A stretch of DNA of 64,000 bases, from contig CAJOFE010000003.1 in assembly GCA_905233825.1 (NCBI GenBank), positions 1 to 64,000 on the forward strand. The letters are read 5' to 3'. The position numbers and the translations under genes were made by a program. The notes under the pieces were generated by a model that did no database searches, was not told where the DNA came from, and worked only from the letters and a program-made list of their open reading frames with translations. The stretch comes from an uncultured Prevotella sp. Lineage in GTDB: Bacteria; Bacteroidota; Bacteroidia; Bacteroidales; Bacteroidaceae. Positions 8,379 through 19,275 of the stretch are shown here, piece after piece. Numbering within the stretch: the stretch's first letter is position 1; the number at the start of each line of letters is the position of its first letter.

Positions 8379-9563
8379 TTAGGAAATGAAGGGGATAACG
8401 AGTTCAACAGTATATACGTCGGCGACATCGTCGATGTGGAGCGTGTAGTTGCTAGCATAGAGCAGGTCGAGGCGTTTGCATACATTGGCGAGGCCGACGC
8501 CACCCTTTTCCTCGTTTGGTCTTTCTACTTTAGAATTACTGCAAGTGAACTGGAGTTTTTCGTTCTCCACAGCGACCTGTACTTCAATGAACGACTCATG
8601 CTGATAGCTGACGCCGTGCTTGAAGGCATTCTCGATGAAGGTGATGAGCAGGAGCGGAGGGATCTGGCGGTCAGGCACTTCCTGAGGCAAGTCAAGCGTG
8701 ATGCGCACCTTCTCCGTATAGCGCAACTGCATCAATGCGACGTAGTGGCGGATGAAATCCAACTCGCGCGAGAGCGGCACGCCCTGCTTGTTGCCTTCGT
8801 AGAGCACGAAGCGCATCATCTTCGACAGTTCTACGATAGTTTCCTTCGCCTGTTCAGGGTCAATATCGACGAGGGCGTGGATGTTGTTGAGCGTGTTCAT
8901 GAAGAAATGCGGATTAATCTGGTAGCGCAGATATTCCAACTGTTGCTCCAGGTTCTCATGCTCCAGTTCAGCCAGACGCTTGCGGTCGTCGCGGCTACGG
9001 AAATAGCCCTTGATACCGAGGTTGGCGCCAAACATCAGGATGAGCACCACGACACCCAGGATGTCACGCTCGCCCACGATGGGAGGCGGGACATCGGCAG
9101 GCCGGGATAGACGTGGTGGGCGTCTATCAGGATGCGATGATGCATCAGCAGGCAACGGCGAACGATTGTCGCCGAACTCCATCGGAGGTTCTTCAAAGTG
9201 GGGTGGCCGGTGTCTACCTTCCTGTTCCATCGGAGGCTTATGTCCCATTGGCCTCTTCATCTCTGGTCGGCTACTGCATTGATAGATGGTGAATGCTGCT
9301 ATGACAACAGCCACAATGGAGAAATAGGCCACGCGCCGATGCTGATGCACCAGCAGAGGTGCCAGCAGGAAGTTATGTACGAGGAACAGCAACAGATAGA
9401 CGGCGAACTTGCGCCAAACGACAAACACTTCCGTCCAGTCGAACACAACATTCGAGTCACTGATAGTGCGTACATACAGACTCAGTAGCGGGGCTGCAAA
9501 GAGCAAACTCCACACTACCAAGTAAGTAATGTTCTCCTGACGTGACTGTTTCATCCAGTACAT
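8379..9563 (-). CDS. LytS-type sensor histidine kinase (His_kinase family)
   Basis: QINPHFFMNTLNNIHALV H-box; HGVSYQ / GVGLANVCKRL ATPase region. Confidence 0.92.
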   Translation of the reverse strand: MYWMKQSRQENITYLVVWSLLFAAPLLSLYVRTISDSNVVFDWTEVFVVWRKFAVYLLLFLVHNFLLAPLLVHQHRRVAYFSIVAVVIAAFTIYQCSSRPEMKRPMGHKPPMEQEGRHRPPHFEEPPMEFGDNRSPLPADASSHPDRRPPRLSRPADVPPPIVGERDILGVVVLILMFGANLGIKGYFRSRDDRKRLAELEHENLEQQLEYLRYQINPHFFMNTLNNIHALVDIDPEQAKETIVELSKMMRFVLYEGNKQGVPLSRELDFIRHYVALMQLRYTEKVRITLDLPQEVPDRQIPPLLLITFIENAFKHGVSYQHESFIEVQVAVENEKLQFTCSNSKVERPNEEKGGVGLANVCKRLDLLYASNYTLHIDDVADVYTVELVIPFIS

Positions 9564-9608
9564 CTTTCTCCTTATCTATAATAACGTAAGAATCGGGAAA
9601 ATATTATA

Positions 9609-11414
9609 TCAATGCCAACCGCCAGGGCCGCCGCCCATACCGCCAGGCCCCATGCTGTTGCCGCCCGTGTAGGACGAGAGACTGACGGAGGATCCGCCAC
9701 TGACTGTGCCATCCGTGATGGCTAAGCCACCGAACCAGGAAGTACCGCCGTTCAGGCTGACATCCGATTGGAGTGTCGGCTGGGAGGCCGATGACACGAC
9801 GATGCCTGAACCGCCACTCGACGGGGTCTGGAACGAGAATGTATTACTGCCATTGGTCAGCGTGTACCATGTGTTGGAACTCCACGACGAGGCCTGATAG
9901 CACGACTGTGTCAGACTGCTACCGCCTTCCAGTTCGCCCACGGCGACGATAGTGCCGCCCTCTACATAGAGCTTGTATCCACCCTCGGTATTGGCATCGA
10001 TGGCCACCTCGGGCTGTCCTGAGCAGATGGCATAGACGGTACCACCCTTGATGTAGCAGTTGCCGTTGGCATCCAGTCCGTCGTTGTGCTGACCTTGGGC
10101 ATAGACATAGCCGCCGCTGATGGTCATCGTGCTCTTCGAGTTGATGGCATCGTCATAGGCATACGAGGCCACCTCACCACCCGTGATACTCAGTTTCTTC
10201 TTAGTCTCGATGCCCTCGCCGTTGTAGCCATTGGTGCGCACCCAGATACGGCCTCCGCTGACGGTGATGTTGCCGTCGGCCTTGATGCCCTTGGGCGACG
10301 AGGTGTCGTTCTCGCCTTGCGAGCGACCAGAGGTCGAGCGATTGCTCTTGTACTGTCCGCCTGTGGTGACCACATAGACGCTACCACCGTTGAAGTTGGC
10401 AGCCATATCTACGTTGATACCCTTGCCACCCGAACCGGTACTCTTCAGCCACAGCTCGCCGCCATTCACAGTCAGCGCCGAGTCGGCCTTGATGCCGGCT
10501 GCTCCCTTGGCCTCGCGGTCTGTGCTGTCGTAGGTGCCGTCACCCGTGGTCAGCACGGTGGTACGCCCACCGTTCACGATGATGTTACTTTCGCAGTTGA
10601 TGCCCTTTGCCGCCGCTGCCGATACTTCAACATTCAGGATGCCGCCGTTGATGAAAACACCATCGTTAGCCTTGATGCCGTGATTAGCCGTTGATTTCAC
10701 GTAGATATTATTGCCCTTGTTAAAGGCTATATAGTCGGCTGAGTGGATGCCGTTGTTCGTGTTGCCTGTAACGCTGAGCTTGCCCGTCCCGTTGAAGAGC
10801 AGCTTGCCCTTGCAGTAGAGCGCACCTTTCTGAGAGCCGCCCGTGCCGTCGGCCAGCGTGTTCGTGGTGCCGTCGGCCAGGATGACGAAGGCCCGCTTGC
10901 CGCTGAGCAGGTTAAGTGCTGCAGAGTCGGGGTTGGTGATATTCACGCCGTTCAGCATCACGGCGTACTTCTTCTCGCCCAGGATGGTCAACGAGCCGTT
11001 TGCCGTCGTACCGCTCACCACATAACACACCTTCTTCTCAGAACCGTGGTTTGTCGTCACGTGTCCGCCATTGACCGTCACCTCTACGCCGTTTTCCGTC
11101 TTTGCCACGGGGTTTGAGAGGTCTATCGCCACCTCCGTCGTAAACTCATTGTTCTCCAGCGCGTCCTCCTCGTCGGGGTAATAGGCCTCCGTGCTCTCTA
11201 CCGGCTCTGCCGAGGCCTTGTCAATCGCGATGTCAAACGTGGTCAGTTCACCTGAGGTGGCCGAGTTTCCGCTTCCATTAGGAATGACGCCTCCACCATT
11301 ATTCCAACCTTCATCATTATAACTATCATAGTCCTCAAACGGATCTTCAGCTGTGCAGCACATCACTACTGAGAGTGATGCGACAAGCATCATAAAAAAC
11401 AATATCTTCTTCAT
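9609..11414 (-). CDS. Cthe_2159-like carbohydrate-binding beta-helix lipoprotein
   Basis: Lipobox-like SVVMCC; repetitive GG..V.S...ggkGIn.../ DGLDANGNCYIKGGTVYA pattern. Confidence 0.8.
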   Translation of the reverse strand: MKKILFFMMLVASLSVVMCCTAEDPFEDYDSYNDEGWNNGGGVIPNGSGNSATSGELTTFDIAIDKASAEPVESTEAYYPDEEDALENNEFTTEVAIDLSNPVAKTENGVEVTVNGGHVTTNHGSEKKVCYVVSGTTANGSLTILGEKKYAVMLNGVNITNPDSAALNLLSGKRAFVILADGTTNTLADGTGGSQKGALYCKGKLLFNGTGKLSVTGNTNNGIHSADYIAFNKGNNIYVKSTANHGIKANDGVFINGGILNVEVSAAAAKGINCESNIIVNGGRTTVLTTGDGTYDSTDREAKGAAGIKADSALTVNGGELWLKSTGSGGKGINVDMAANFNGGSVYVVTTGGQYKSNRSTSGRSQGENDTSSPKGIKADGNITVSGGRIWVRTNGYNGEGIETKKKLSITGGEVASYAYDDAINSKSTMTISGGYVYAQGQHNDGLDANGNCYIKGGTVYAICSGQPEVAIDANTEGGYKLYVEGGTIVAVGELEGGSSLTQSCYQASSWSSNTWYTLTNGSNTFSFQTPSSGGSGIVVSSASQPTLQSDVSLNGGTSWFGGLAITDGTVSGGSSVSLSSYTGGNSMGPGGMGGGPGGWH

Positions 11415-11550
11415 AAGCATTGCGGTTTGTTGTTAGAAATCTGTGGCAAAGATACAACCGTTGCTGTTCTCCGCCAAATTAATTCAACGAAACGGTTATT
11501 TCGTTCAACAAACAGAGAAAGCAATAAAAGAAGATATGGATCAAAAAGTC

Positions 11551-13152
11551 TTACTTCAGGTTACCCAGAATGTCACGCGTCAGCTCACGGGTGATGGTGC
11601 GGGTGGCAGCACTGGTGGCATTCTTTGCCACACGACCTGTGGCCGAAGTGCGGCTCTTGGTCTTCTTACCTGTTACCTTGTCGCTGACAAAAGTTCCCAA
11701 GATGGTGGCCAGCGTACCTGTGATGGCAGTAATGATGGCTTTGATTATCTTACTGAAAATGCCTGGCTTGCTCTTCTTCTTAGTCTTTGCCTCTTTCTCA
11801 GCAGCCTTCTCGGCCTCCTCTTGCTCTGCGATGGCAGTCTCTTCCTCGTTCTCCTTCATCAGCATTTCGTAGGCACTCTCGCGATCAACCATCGTGTCGT
11901 ACTTGCCATAGATGCGGCTCTGTTTGATGATGTCCAAACGTTGCCCGTCGGTGATGGCACCTATCTGACTGAGAGGGAACAGCACTTTGGCACGCTGCAC
12001 CACGCTGGGAGCGCCCTTCGGATCGAGGAACGAGACAAGGGCCTCGCCAGTCTCCAACTGCATGATGGCCTCGTCGGTCTTGAAGTCGGGATTGGCACGG
12101 AAGGTGTCAGCGGCAGTCTTCACGGCCTTCTGATCCTTCGGTGTATAGGCACGCAGGGCATGCTGTACACGGTTGCCCAGCTGGCCGAGGATATTCTCAG
12201 GAATGTCACTGGGGCTCTGCGTAATAAAATAGATACCCACGCCCTTCGAGCGGATGAGGCGGATAACCTGCTCAATCTTGTCGAGCAGCGCCTTCGACGT
12301 TCCTTCAAACAACATGTGGGCCTCGTCGAAGAAGAACACGAGCTTCGGCAGTTCCAGATCGCCCACTTCAGGCAGTTTCGAATAGAGCTCACTCATCAGC
12401 CATAGCAGGAACGTACTATAGAGCTTAGGCTGCATCATCAGCTTGTCAGCGGCCAGCACGTTCATGATGCCCTTGCCACCCTCGCTCTGCATCAGGTCGT
12501 AGATGTCGAACGACGGCTCTCCAAAGAAATGGTTAGCCCCCTGATCCTCCAGTTGCAGCAATGTACGCTGTATGGCGCCTACCGTCATGCTCGTCACCGT
12601 TCCGTATTTCTCCCTGATTTCCTTCGCGTGGTCAGCCACATAGGTGAGCATGGAGCGCAGGTCTTTCAGGTCGAGGATGAGCAGGCCACGTTCGTCGGCC
12701 AGACGGAATGTGATGTTAAGCACACCTTCCTGTACCTCGTTCAACTCCAACAGACGGCTCAGCAACTGAGGCCCCATCTGGCTCACGGTGGCACGCATGG
12801 GATGGCCCTGCTCGCCAAAGACATCGAAGAACCTTACGGGACAGGCCTGGAACTCAGGATTCTCCAGTCCGAACTCGGGCAGTCGCTTCTCGATGAAGCT
12901 GCTCATCTTGCCTACCTGCGAGATACCGCTCAGGTCGCCCTTCATGTCGGCCATGAAGCAGGGCACACCTGCCTGGCAGAACGATTCGGCCATCACCTGC
13001 AGCGTGACCGTCTTTCCCGTACCTGTGGCTCCCGCTATCAGTCCGTGACGGTTGGCCATCTTACCAATGATACTCAGCGCGCCTTCTGCGCAGTGGGCAA
13101 TGTACAGCCCGTGTTCCTTGTCGTACATAGTTGCTTTGTAATATTTATCCAT
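11551..13152 (-). CDS. HerA-like / DUF853 ATPase
   Basis: [12 protein letters not shown] Walker [13 protein letters not shown] Walker B. Confidence 0.88.
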   Translation of the reverse strand: MDKYYKATMYDKEHGLYIAHCAEGALSIIGKMANRHGLIAGATGTGKTVTLQVMAESFCQAGVPCFMADMKGDLSGISQVGKMSSFIEKRLPEFGLENPEFQACPVRFFDVFGEQGHPMRATVSQMGPQLLSRLLELNEVQEGVLNITFRLADERGLLILDLKDLRSMLTYVADHAKEIREKYGTVTSMTVGAIQRTLLQLEDQGANHFFGEPSFDIYDLMQSEGGKGIMNVLAADKLMMQPKLYSTFLLWLMSELYSKLPEVGDLELPKLVFFFDEAHMLFEGTSKALLDKIEQVIRLIRSKGVGIYFITQSPSDIPENILGQLGNRVQHALRAYTPKDQKAVKTAADTFRANPDFKTDEAIMQLETGEALVSFLDPKGAPSVVQRAKVLFPLSQIGAITDGQRLDIIKQSRIYGKYDTMVDRESAYEMLMKENEEETAIAEQEEAEKAAEKEAKTKKKSKPGIFSKIIKAIITAITGTLATILGTFVSDKVTGKKTKSRTSATGRVAKNATSAATRTITRELTRDILGNLK

Positions 13153-13282
13153 GCAAAGTTAAGGATTTTCCACGAAATGACAAACAAAAAAGGGGAAAAA
13201 TTGCATAATAAAGATATTTTTCGTAACTTTGCACCCCAAATTGCTGAATCGCAAATAGTAAATAGCCAAATAGTAAATCATC

Positions 13283-15952
13283 ATGATGACTGCAAAAGAA
13301 ATCCGCGACTCGTTCAAGAAGTATTTCGAGTCAAAGGGACATGCCATCGTGCCCTCGGCTCCGATGGTGATTAAGGACGATCCGACGCTGATGTTCACCA
13401 ACGCCGGCATGAACCAGTGGAAAGACATTATATTAGGTACACGCGACCCGGAGCCGCGTCGCCGTGCCGACACGCAGAAGTGCCTCCGCGTCAGTGGCAA
13501 GCATAACGACCTGGAAGAGGTGGGCCACGACACCTACCACCACACCATGTTCGAGATGCTGGGCAACTGGTCGTTCGGCAACTACTTCAAGGAGGGCGCC
13601 ATCGACATGGCCTGGGAATACCTGGTCGATGTGCTGAAGCTGAACCCAGACGACCTCTACGTCACCGTGTTTGAGGGCTCGCCCGAAGAGAACATCCCCC
13701 GCGACGACGAGGCTGCCCGCTATTGGGCGAAGCACGTGCCCGAGGACCACATCATCAACGGCAACAAGCACGACAACTTCTGGGAGATGGGCGACACAGG
13801 TCCCTGCGGTCCCTGCTCCGAGATTCATGTCGATAGCCGTACACCCGAGCAGCGCAAGGCCAGCGGCAAGAGCGGCCGTGAGCTGGTGAACCAGGACGAT
13901 CCGCAGGTCATCGAGATATGGAACCTCGTCTTCATGCAGTTCAACCGCAAGGCCGACGGCTCACTGGAGAAACTCTCCATGAACGTCATCGACACGGGCA
14001 TGGGCTTCGAGCGCCTCGTTCGCATGATGCAGGGCAAGCACTCCAACTACGACACCGACGTGTTCCAGCCCATCATCAAGGCCGAGCAGGAAATTACGGG
14101 CCTGAAATACATCACCTTCGAAGAAGAAGCTAACAGCCAAGAGCCAATTGCCAAGAGCCAGAATGACATCAACGTGGCCATGCGCGTCTGTGCCGACCAC
14201 CTGCGTGCCGTCTGCTTCTCCATTGCCGACGGTCAGCTGCCTTCGAATGCCAAAGCCGGCTACGTCATCCGCCGCATCCTGCGTCGTGCCGTGCGCTATG
14301 CCTACACCTTCCTCGGGCAGAAAGAGGCCTTCCTCTACAAGCTCCTGCCCACACTCGTCGAGGAGATGGGCGATGCCTTCCCCGAGCTGAAGGCTCAGCA
14401 GCAGCTCATCAGCCGTGTCGTCAAGGAAGAAGAAGATTCGTTCCTGCGCACGCTCGACAAGGGCATCGCGCTCTTAGACAAGGCCATGGAGGAGATGAGG
14501 AGTAAAGGTAGTAAGGAGTTGGACGGTGTGCAGGCCTTCCGCCTGTTCGACACCTACGGATTCCCCCTCGACCTTACGGAACTCATCTGCCGCGAGAACG
14601 GCTTCACGGTGAACGAAGAGCAGTTCCAGGTGGAGATGCAGAAGCAGAAAGAGCGTGCCCGCAATGCCGCCGCCGTTGAGAACTCCGACTGGGTGGAACT
14701 TGCCGCTGGCGAACAGCAGTTCGTGGGCTACGACTATACGGAATATACCTGCCACATCATCCGCTACCGCAAGGTGACGCAGAAGAAGAACGAGTTCTAC
14801 GAGCTGGTGCTCGACTACACCCCGTTCTACGGCGAGATGGGCGGACAAGTGGGCGACCAGGGCGTGCTCGCTGGCGAGAACGAGACCGTAGAGATCATCG
14901 ACTCGAAGCGCGAGAACGGCCAGACCGTACACATCGTCAAGCAGTTGCCGAAAGACCCCATGGCCGAGTTCATGGCCTGCGTGGATACCGACAAGCGCGA
15001 CGCCTCGGCTGCCAACCACACCGCTACCCACCTCCTCGACTATGCCCTGAAGCAGGTGTTAGGCGACCACGTAGAGCAGAAGGGTTCGTTCGTCAGCCCC
15101 GACATCCTGCGCTTCGACTTCTCACACTTTGAGAAGGTAAGCGACGAGCAGCTGCGCGAAGTAGAGCGCCTGGTGAACGACATGATCCGTCAGGACCTGC
15201 CACGCGACGAGCATCGCGACATGCCTATTGAAGAGGCCAAGAAGCTGGGCGCCATTGCTCTCTTCGGCGAGAAATACGGCGACAAGGTGCGCGTGATGCG
15301 CTTCGGCCCCTCATGCGAGCTCTGCGGTGGCATCCATACCACCTCGACAGGTCGCATCGGCTTCTTCAAGATCATCTCCGAGAGCAGCGTCGCAGCCGGC
15401 ATCCGTCGCATCGAAGCCACCACAGGCAAGCAGTGCGAGGAACTGCTCTACAACATCGAGGACACCCTGAAAGCCGTCAAGGCATTCTTCAACAACGCCA
15501 AGGATCTGCAGGGCGTCATCCGGAAGTACATCGAGGAGCACAACTCCATGAAGAAGGAGATAGAAGGCTTCCAGGCCCAGGCCGTAGAACGCTATGCCAA
15601 GCAACTGGTAGAAAAGGCCCGCGTGATGGGTGGCGTGAAGGTCGTTACCGCCGTCATGCCCATGGACCCGCAGGCAGCCAAAGACCTTGCCTTCAAGGTC
15701 CGTGCCAACGTGGAAGGCTCGCTCCTCTGCGTCTTAGGCACAAAGGCAAACGACAAGCCCCAGCTCACCATCATGATGAGCGACGATATGGTCAGCGACC
15801 ACGGCCTCAATGCCGGACAGCTGGTGCGCGAAGCCGCCAAGCTCATCCAGGGTGGCGGCGGCGGACAGCCCCACTTCGCCCAGGCAGGCGGCAAGAATGC
15901 CGACGGACTCAGCGCCGCCGTTGACAAGGTCATCGAACTGGCCAAGCTGTAA
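13283..15952 (+). CDS. alaS: Alanyl-tRNA synthetase
   Basis: [40 protein letters not shown]. Confidence 0.98.
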   Translation: MMTAKEIRDSFKKYFESKGHAIVPSAPMVIKDDPTLMFTNAGMNQWKDIILGTRDPEPRRRADTQKCLRVSGKHNDLEEVGHDTYHHTMFEMLGNWSFGNYFKEGAIDMAWEYLVDVLKLNPDDLYVTVFEGSPEENIPRDDEAARYWAKHVPEDHIINGNKHDNFWEMGDTGPCGPCSEIHVDSRTPEQRKASGKSGRELVNQDDPQVIEIWNLVFMQFNRKADGSLEKLSMNVIDTGMGFERLVRMMQGKHSNYDTDVFQPIIKAEQEITGLKYITFEEEANSQEPIAKSQNDINVAMRVCADHLRAVCFSIADGQLPSNAKAGYVIRRILRRAVRYAYTFLGQKEAFLYKLLPTLVEEMGDAFPELKAQQQLISRVVKEEEDSFLRTLDKGIALLDKAMEEMRSKGSKELDGVQAFRLFDTYGFPLDLTELICRENGFTVNEEQFQVEMQKQKERARNAAAVENSDWVELAAGEQQFVGYDYTEYTCHIIRYRKVTQKKNEFYELVLDYTPFYGEMGGQVGDQGVLAGENETVEIIDSKRENGQTVHIVKQLPKDPMAEFMACVDTDKRDASAANHTATHLLDYALKQVLGDHVEQKGSFVSPDILRFDFSHFEKVSDEQLREVERLVNDMIRQDLPRDEHRDMPIEEAKKLGAIALFGEKYGDKVRVMRFGPSCELCGGIHTTSTGRIGFFKIISESSVAAGIRRIEATTGKQCEELLYNIEDTLKAVKAFFNNAKDLQGVIRKYIEEHNSMKKEIEGFQAQAVERYAKQLVEKARVMGGVKVVTAVMPMDPQAAKDLAFKVRANVEGSLLCVLGTKANDKPQLTIMMSDDMVSDHGLNAGQLVREAAKLIQGGGGGQPHFAQAGGKNADGLSAAVDKVIELAKL

Positions 15953-15976
15953 GAAACAGAAAAAAACACACAAAAA

Positions 15977-16012
15977 AAGCACCAACGCCAAATTTCTGAC
16001 GCTGGTGCTTTC
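15977..16012 (+). terminator. Rho-independent-like hairpin after alaS
   Basis: AAGCACCAACG...GACGCTGGTGCTTT inverted repeat between convergent genes. Confidence 0.65.
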
Positions 16013-16027
16013 CTTTTGAATTCTATT

Positions 16028-17320
16028 TTATTTGAACAGTAACTGTGCAAACTGGTACAGGCTGCGACGCCAGGTGTGCCACTCGTGAGCCGTTCCGGGC
16101 GACTCGTAACCCACGGCGTTCATGCCCACCTGCTCCTTGATGTTCTTGGCAGCCTCGACACATCCCATGTTCTCCTTGCCACCACCACTCATGAAGAGCA
16201 GCTTCACATTCTTGGCAAAGCCTTCAGAACCCTTTACCTGGTCAACACTCCAGGCACCACTGCTGAACGAACCTACGTATGCGAACTTCTCAGGATTAGC
16301 AAGCGAAATCTCGCGAGCCTGCATGCCACCCATTGAAAGACCGGCATAAGCACGATGCTGAGAATCGGCAATCACGCGGTAGTTCTTCTCAACCATCGGA
16401 ATGATATCATTGAAGAGCACATTCTTGAAGCCCTCGGAGAAACCGCCAAAGCCGCCGAAGCCACCGGGACGGCCACCCTGCGGACGCTGACCAGCCTGTC
16501 CGGGAGCACCCTGAGGAGCACCCTGCGGACGCTGACCCTGACCAGCACCGGGAGCACCCTGCGGACGCTGACCGCCACCAAAGCCACCGAAGCCGCCGAA
16601 GCCACCCTGCTCACCAGGACGGCGCGTGTTCAGACCATTATCCATCACGATGATGCAGGGAACAGCTTTGCCCTCGGCAATCAGGTTGTCCATAATCTGA
16701 GCCGTGTGACCCTGCTCTGCCCATCCGTACTCGTTCTCACCCATACCGTGCTGCAGATACAGAACGGGGAATTTCTTAGTGGGATTGGTGAAATACTCAT
16801 GAGGCAGATACACATGGCAACGGCGCATCTGCTCAGTATAGGTTGACCAGTAGAACACCTCGCTTACCGAACCCTGCGGCACGTTCTTCACCTGCCAGAA
16901 ATCCTGGTCGTCGGAAGGAATCTCGATACCGCTACCCCAGCGGCTGGCACCATAGTAGTACAGGCTATTCGGATCGGGCACATTAGCACCGTCGATGTTC
17001 AGCTGATAGTAGTGGAAGCCCTCGTCCTGAGGCTCTGAAGTACCAGTCCACACACCGTTCTCGTCCTTGGTCATCTCATAGATCTTACCAGCGATGTCCA
17101 GTCCTACGAACGTGGCCTTAGGAGCCGTGATCTGTGCACGGACCTGACGCTTTGAGTTCACTGCGGGGAACTGCTTACCCTCCTGATTGGTTATTGCAGG
17201 CTTGAAGTCTTCAACCTCTGCTTTCACTGAAGGAACTACGGGGTTTCCTCTCTGAGCACCAAACTGTGCTGATGCCGTCATAGCTGCCATGGCAGCCACC
17301 ATCAAAAATAGTTTTCTCAT
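16028..17320 (-). CDS. Secreted alpha/beta-hydrolase esterase (CE1/feruloyl-esterase-like) with N-terminal Ig-like domain
   Basis: YLQHGMGENEYGW, AGLSMGGMQA nucleophile elbow, HEWHTWRRSLYQF. Confidence 0.85.
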   Translation of the reverse strand: MRKLFLMVAAMAAMTASAQFGAQRGNPVVPSVKAEVEDFKPAITNQEGKQFPAVNSKRQVRAQITAPKATFVGLDIAGKIYEMTKDENGVWTGTSEPQDEGFHYYQLNIDGANVPDPNSLYYYGASRWGSGIEIPSDDQDFWQVKNVPQGSVSEVFYWSTYTEQMRRCHVYLPHEYFTNPTKKFPVLYLQHGMGENEYGWAEQGHTAQIMDNLIAEGKAVPCIIVMDNGLNTRRPGEQGGFGGFGGFGGGQRPQGAPGAGQGQRPQGAPQGAPGQAGQRPQGGRPGGFGGFGGFSEGFKNVLFNDIIPMVEKNYRVIADSQHRAYAGLSMGGMQAREISLANPEKFAYVGSFSSGAWSVDQVKGSEGFAKNVKLLFMSGGGKENMGCVEAAKNIKEQVGMNAVGYESPGTAHEWHTWRRSLYQFAQLLFK

Positions 17321-17498
17321 AATGTTTAATAGTTAAAAAACAAACTGCCCATTTGACGTAATTCAGTAAAAAAAGTATAACGCCCTATTCCTAAATTTAT
17401 ATTTTTTTTGCAAGTTTTTGGCCGAAAACGTTGGTAATAAAAAAAATCTTCGTATATTTGCACACCAGACATTCAAAGCCACCTTTAATCAGAACAAT

Positions 17499-18593
17499 AT
17501 GAAAAAACTACTTGCTTTATTTGTTGCGATGACAATGACCATCACATTGATGGCGCAGGCGGAGAGCCACATCAATGTGCTTGTAGGACAGACGCTCAGC
17601 ACGTATCCTACGGGCCATGTCCTAATGACCTACACCGTCGAGAGCGGAGGCGACTGCGTACAGGTTTCGCAGTCAGGGTCGATGTTCACGTTCAAGGGTT
17701 TGAAAGTGGGTGATGCCGTCCTCAAACTCTCATCTTCCAAAGAGGTGTCGATGACCCTCTATGTCCATGTTCGCCTTCACTCCTACGCAGAGGGCCCCGA
17801 AGTAGTTGTCGATCCGCCAACAGGTGGTGAGCCTGGCACTCTGGTGGGTCCAGAATGGAAGGGGCATTACCAACAAATGAAACCTTCTGGCAATTATCAC
17901 ATCTGTGTCCGACGATTCAATGAACACGGGCAAGACATCTATCGGGATACTTATGCATGCGTGGCTAACGAACAGTTCTACGTCTTCAACTGTATGTATA
18001 TAGGGGGTACAGAAGCAGGCGATCATTATGCCTTGGAAGTGCACTATTTTGATTATTTGAAGAAAATAGGATACACAGGCGGCATGAGAGAGGAAGACGA
18101 CCGCGCTCACCTTTTTTATGATGACGGCTTCGAAATCATTCCTGAGAATGAACATGTTGGTCATAACTGGTTCAAGACATTTGCTCCCCAGCCATGGACT
18201 GATGCCCTATACATACAGGCTCAGTCACTCTTCGACTTTGGTCGCGATGTTTGGAAACAGGGCTTGGACGAGGACGTATATCAGCCAGGCATGGTATTGC
18301 AACAACTGCGCCAGAATGGGGAGAAGGAGTCCATTTTGGCAAAGTTCTATCGTGGCGATGAAATGATTTGCGGCGTTAAGTGTTGGGTGTTCGACTTCCG
18401 CAAGCTCAAAGGTAAGGGGGCAGTAGAAGGCTGTTGGTGGGTAGATCAAGACACAGGCATGGTTTTGCAATACATTAGCGATAGTGGTGCTGGTTTTACT
18501 GTTACATTGTTTGACCTAAGATACTACCGTTGGGATGTCTTCACCCGTCCAGACCTCGCAGGGCCAAACGTCACCCTGAAAATTGGTGAATAG
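17499..18593 (+). CDS. Secreted hypothetical protein
   Basis: Signal peptide MKKLLALFVAMTMTITLMAQA; internal start of the 17418 ORF. Confidence 0.7.
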   Translation: MKKLLALFVAMTMTITLMAQAESHINVLVGQTLSTYPTGHVLMTYTVESGGDCVQVSQSGSMFTFKGLKVGDAVLKLSSSKEVSMTLYVHVRLHSYAEGPEVVVDPPTGGEPGTLVGPEWKGHYQQMKPSGNYHICVRRFNEHGQDIYRDTYACVANEQFYVFNCMYIGGTEAGDHYALEVHYFDYLKKIGYTGGMREEDDRAHLFYDDGFEIIPENEHVGHNWFKTFAPQPWTDALYIQAQSLFDFGRDVWKQGLDEDVYQPGMVLQQLRQNGEKESILAKFYRGDEMICGVKCWVFDFRKLKGKGAVEGCWWVDQDTGMVLQYISDSGAGFTVTLFDLRYYRWDVFTRPDLAGPNVTLKIGE

Positions 18594-18599
18594 TGATTC

Positions 18600-18671
18600 T
18601 GGTGTGAGTCCTTGGTTCGAGTCCAAGTGTCGGCACAAAGTGTAAGTGGCTGCTTTTTCAGCCACTTTTTT
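18600..18671 (+). pseudogene. 3' fragment of tRNA-Val plus its terminator-like hairpin (inverted partial copy of 18983-19054)
   Basis: TGGTGTGAGTCCTTGGTTCGAGTCCAAGTGTCGGCACAAAGTGTAAGTGGCTGCTTTTTCAGCCACTTTTTT; no 5' half present. Confidence 0.85.
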
Positions 18672-19018
18672 ATATACTGGTCCTCCTTAGCACGCCCCCC
18701 TGCGAAGAAGTACTTCTTCCTTCATCGCTCGGCTATGCCGCTTTCTTGCGTCCCGTTGGTAGCAAGCGTCTCCTTCGTCGCCGAGCGGCTTTGCAAAGAA
18801 TTCTTAATTCTTAATTCTTCCTTGCTGAAAGCAATCCCTCTTCGCTCGGCTTTGCCGCTTTGCTTGCAAAGAATTCATAATTCCTAATTCTTACATCCCA
18901 CAGGGGTCATCGGGGGTAAAATAGGGGTGCTACCTTACCCCCCTATGGAGTTTCTTGGGCTTCGTAGGAGGCTCAGAGCACAAAAAAAGTGGCTGAAAAA
19001 GCAGCCACTTACACTTTG

Positions 19019-19092
19019 TGTCGACACTTGGACTCGAACCAAGGACCCCCACCATGTCAAGGTGATACTCTAACCAGCTGAGCTATGCCGAC
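19019..19092 (-). tRNA. tRNA-Val (GAC)
   Basis: Cloverleaf on reverse strand; CACCTTGACATGGTG. Confidence 0.93.
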
Positions 19093-19104
19093 TTATTTTC
19101 GTTG

Positions 19105-19186
19105 TGCGCCTAACAGGACTCGAACCTGCACTTCGTGAGAAACCAGATCCTAAGTCTGGCGCGTCTGCCAATTCCGCCACAGGCGC
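19105..19186 (-). tRNA. tRNA-Leu (TAG)
   Basis: Cloverleaf with variable arm; CCAGACTTAGGATCTGG. Confidence 0.93.
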
Positions 19187-19230
19187 AAATCACGTCCTTT
19201 TCCGCCCTCCGGCGGGGTTTTCTGTCAAAC

Positions 19231-19275
19231 GCGGGTGCAAAGGTACTACTTTTTTCTGGAACGGCCAAATTATTC
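19231..19275 (-). promoter_or_regulatory. Promoter of tRNA-Leu/Val: TTTG-N20-TACCTTTGCACCCGC
   Basis: Consensus -33/-7 plus shared CACCCGC. Confidence 0.75.

Noticed and set aside
11443-12405. 320-aa plus-strand ORF opposite the HerA-like ATPase
   Set aside because: Overlaps conserved Walker motifs on the other strand; no independent support
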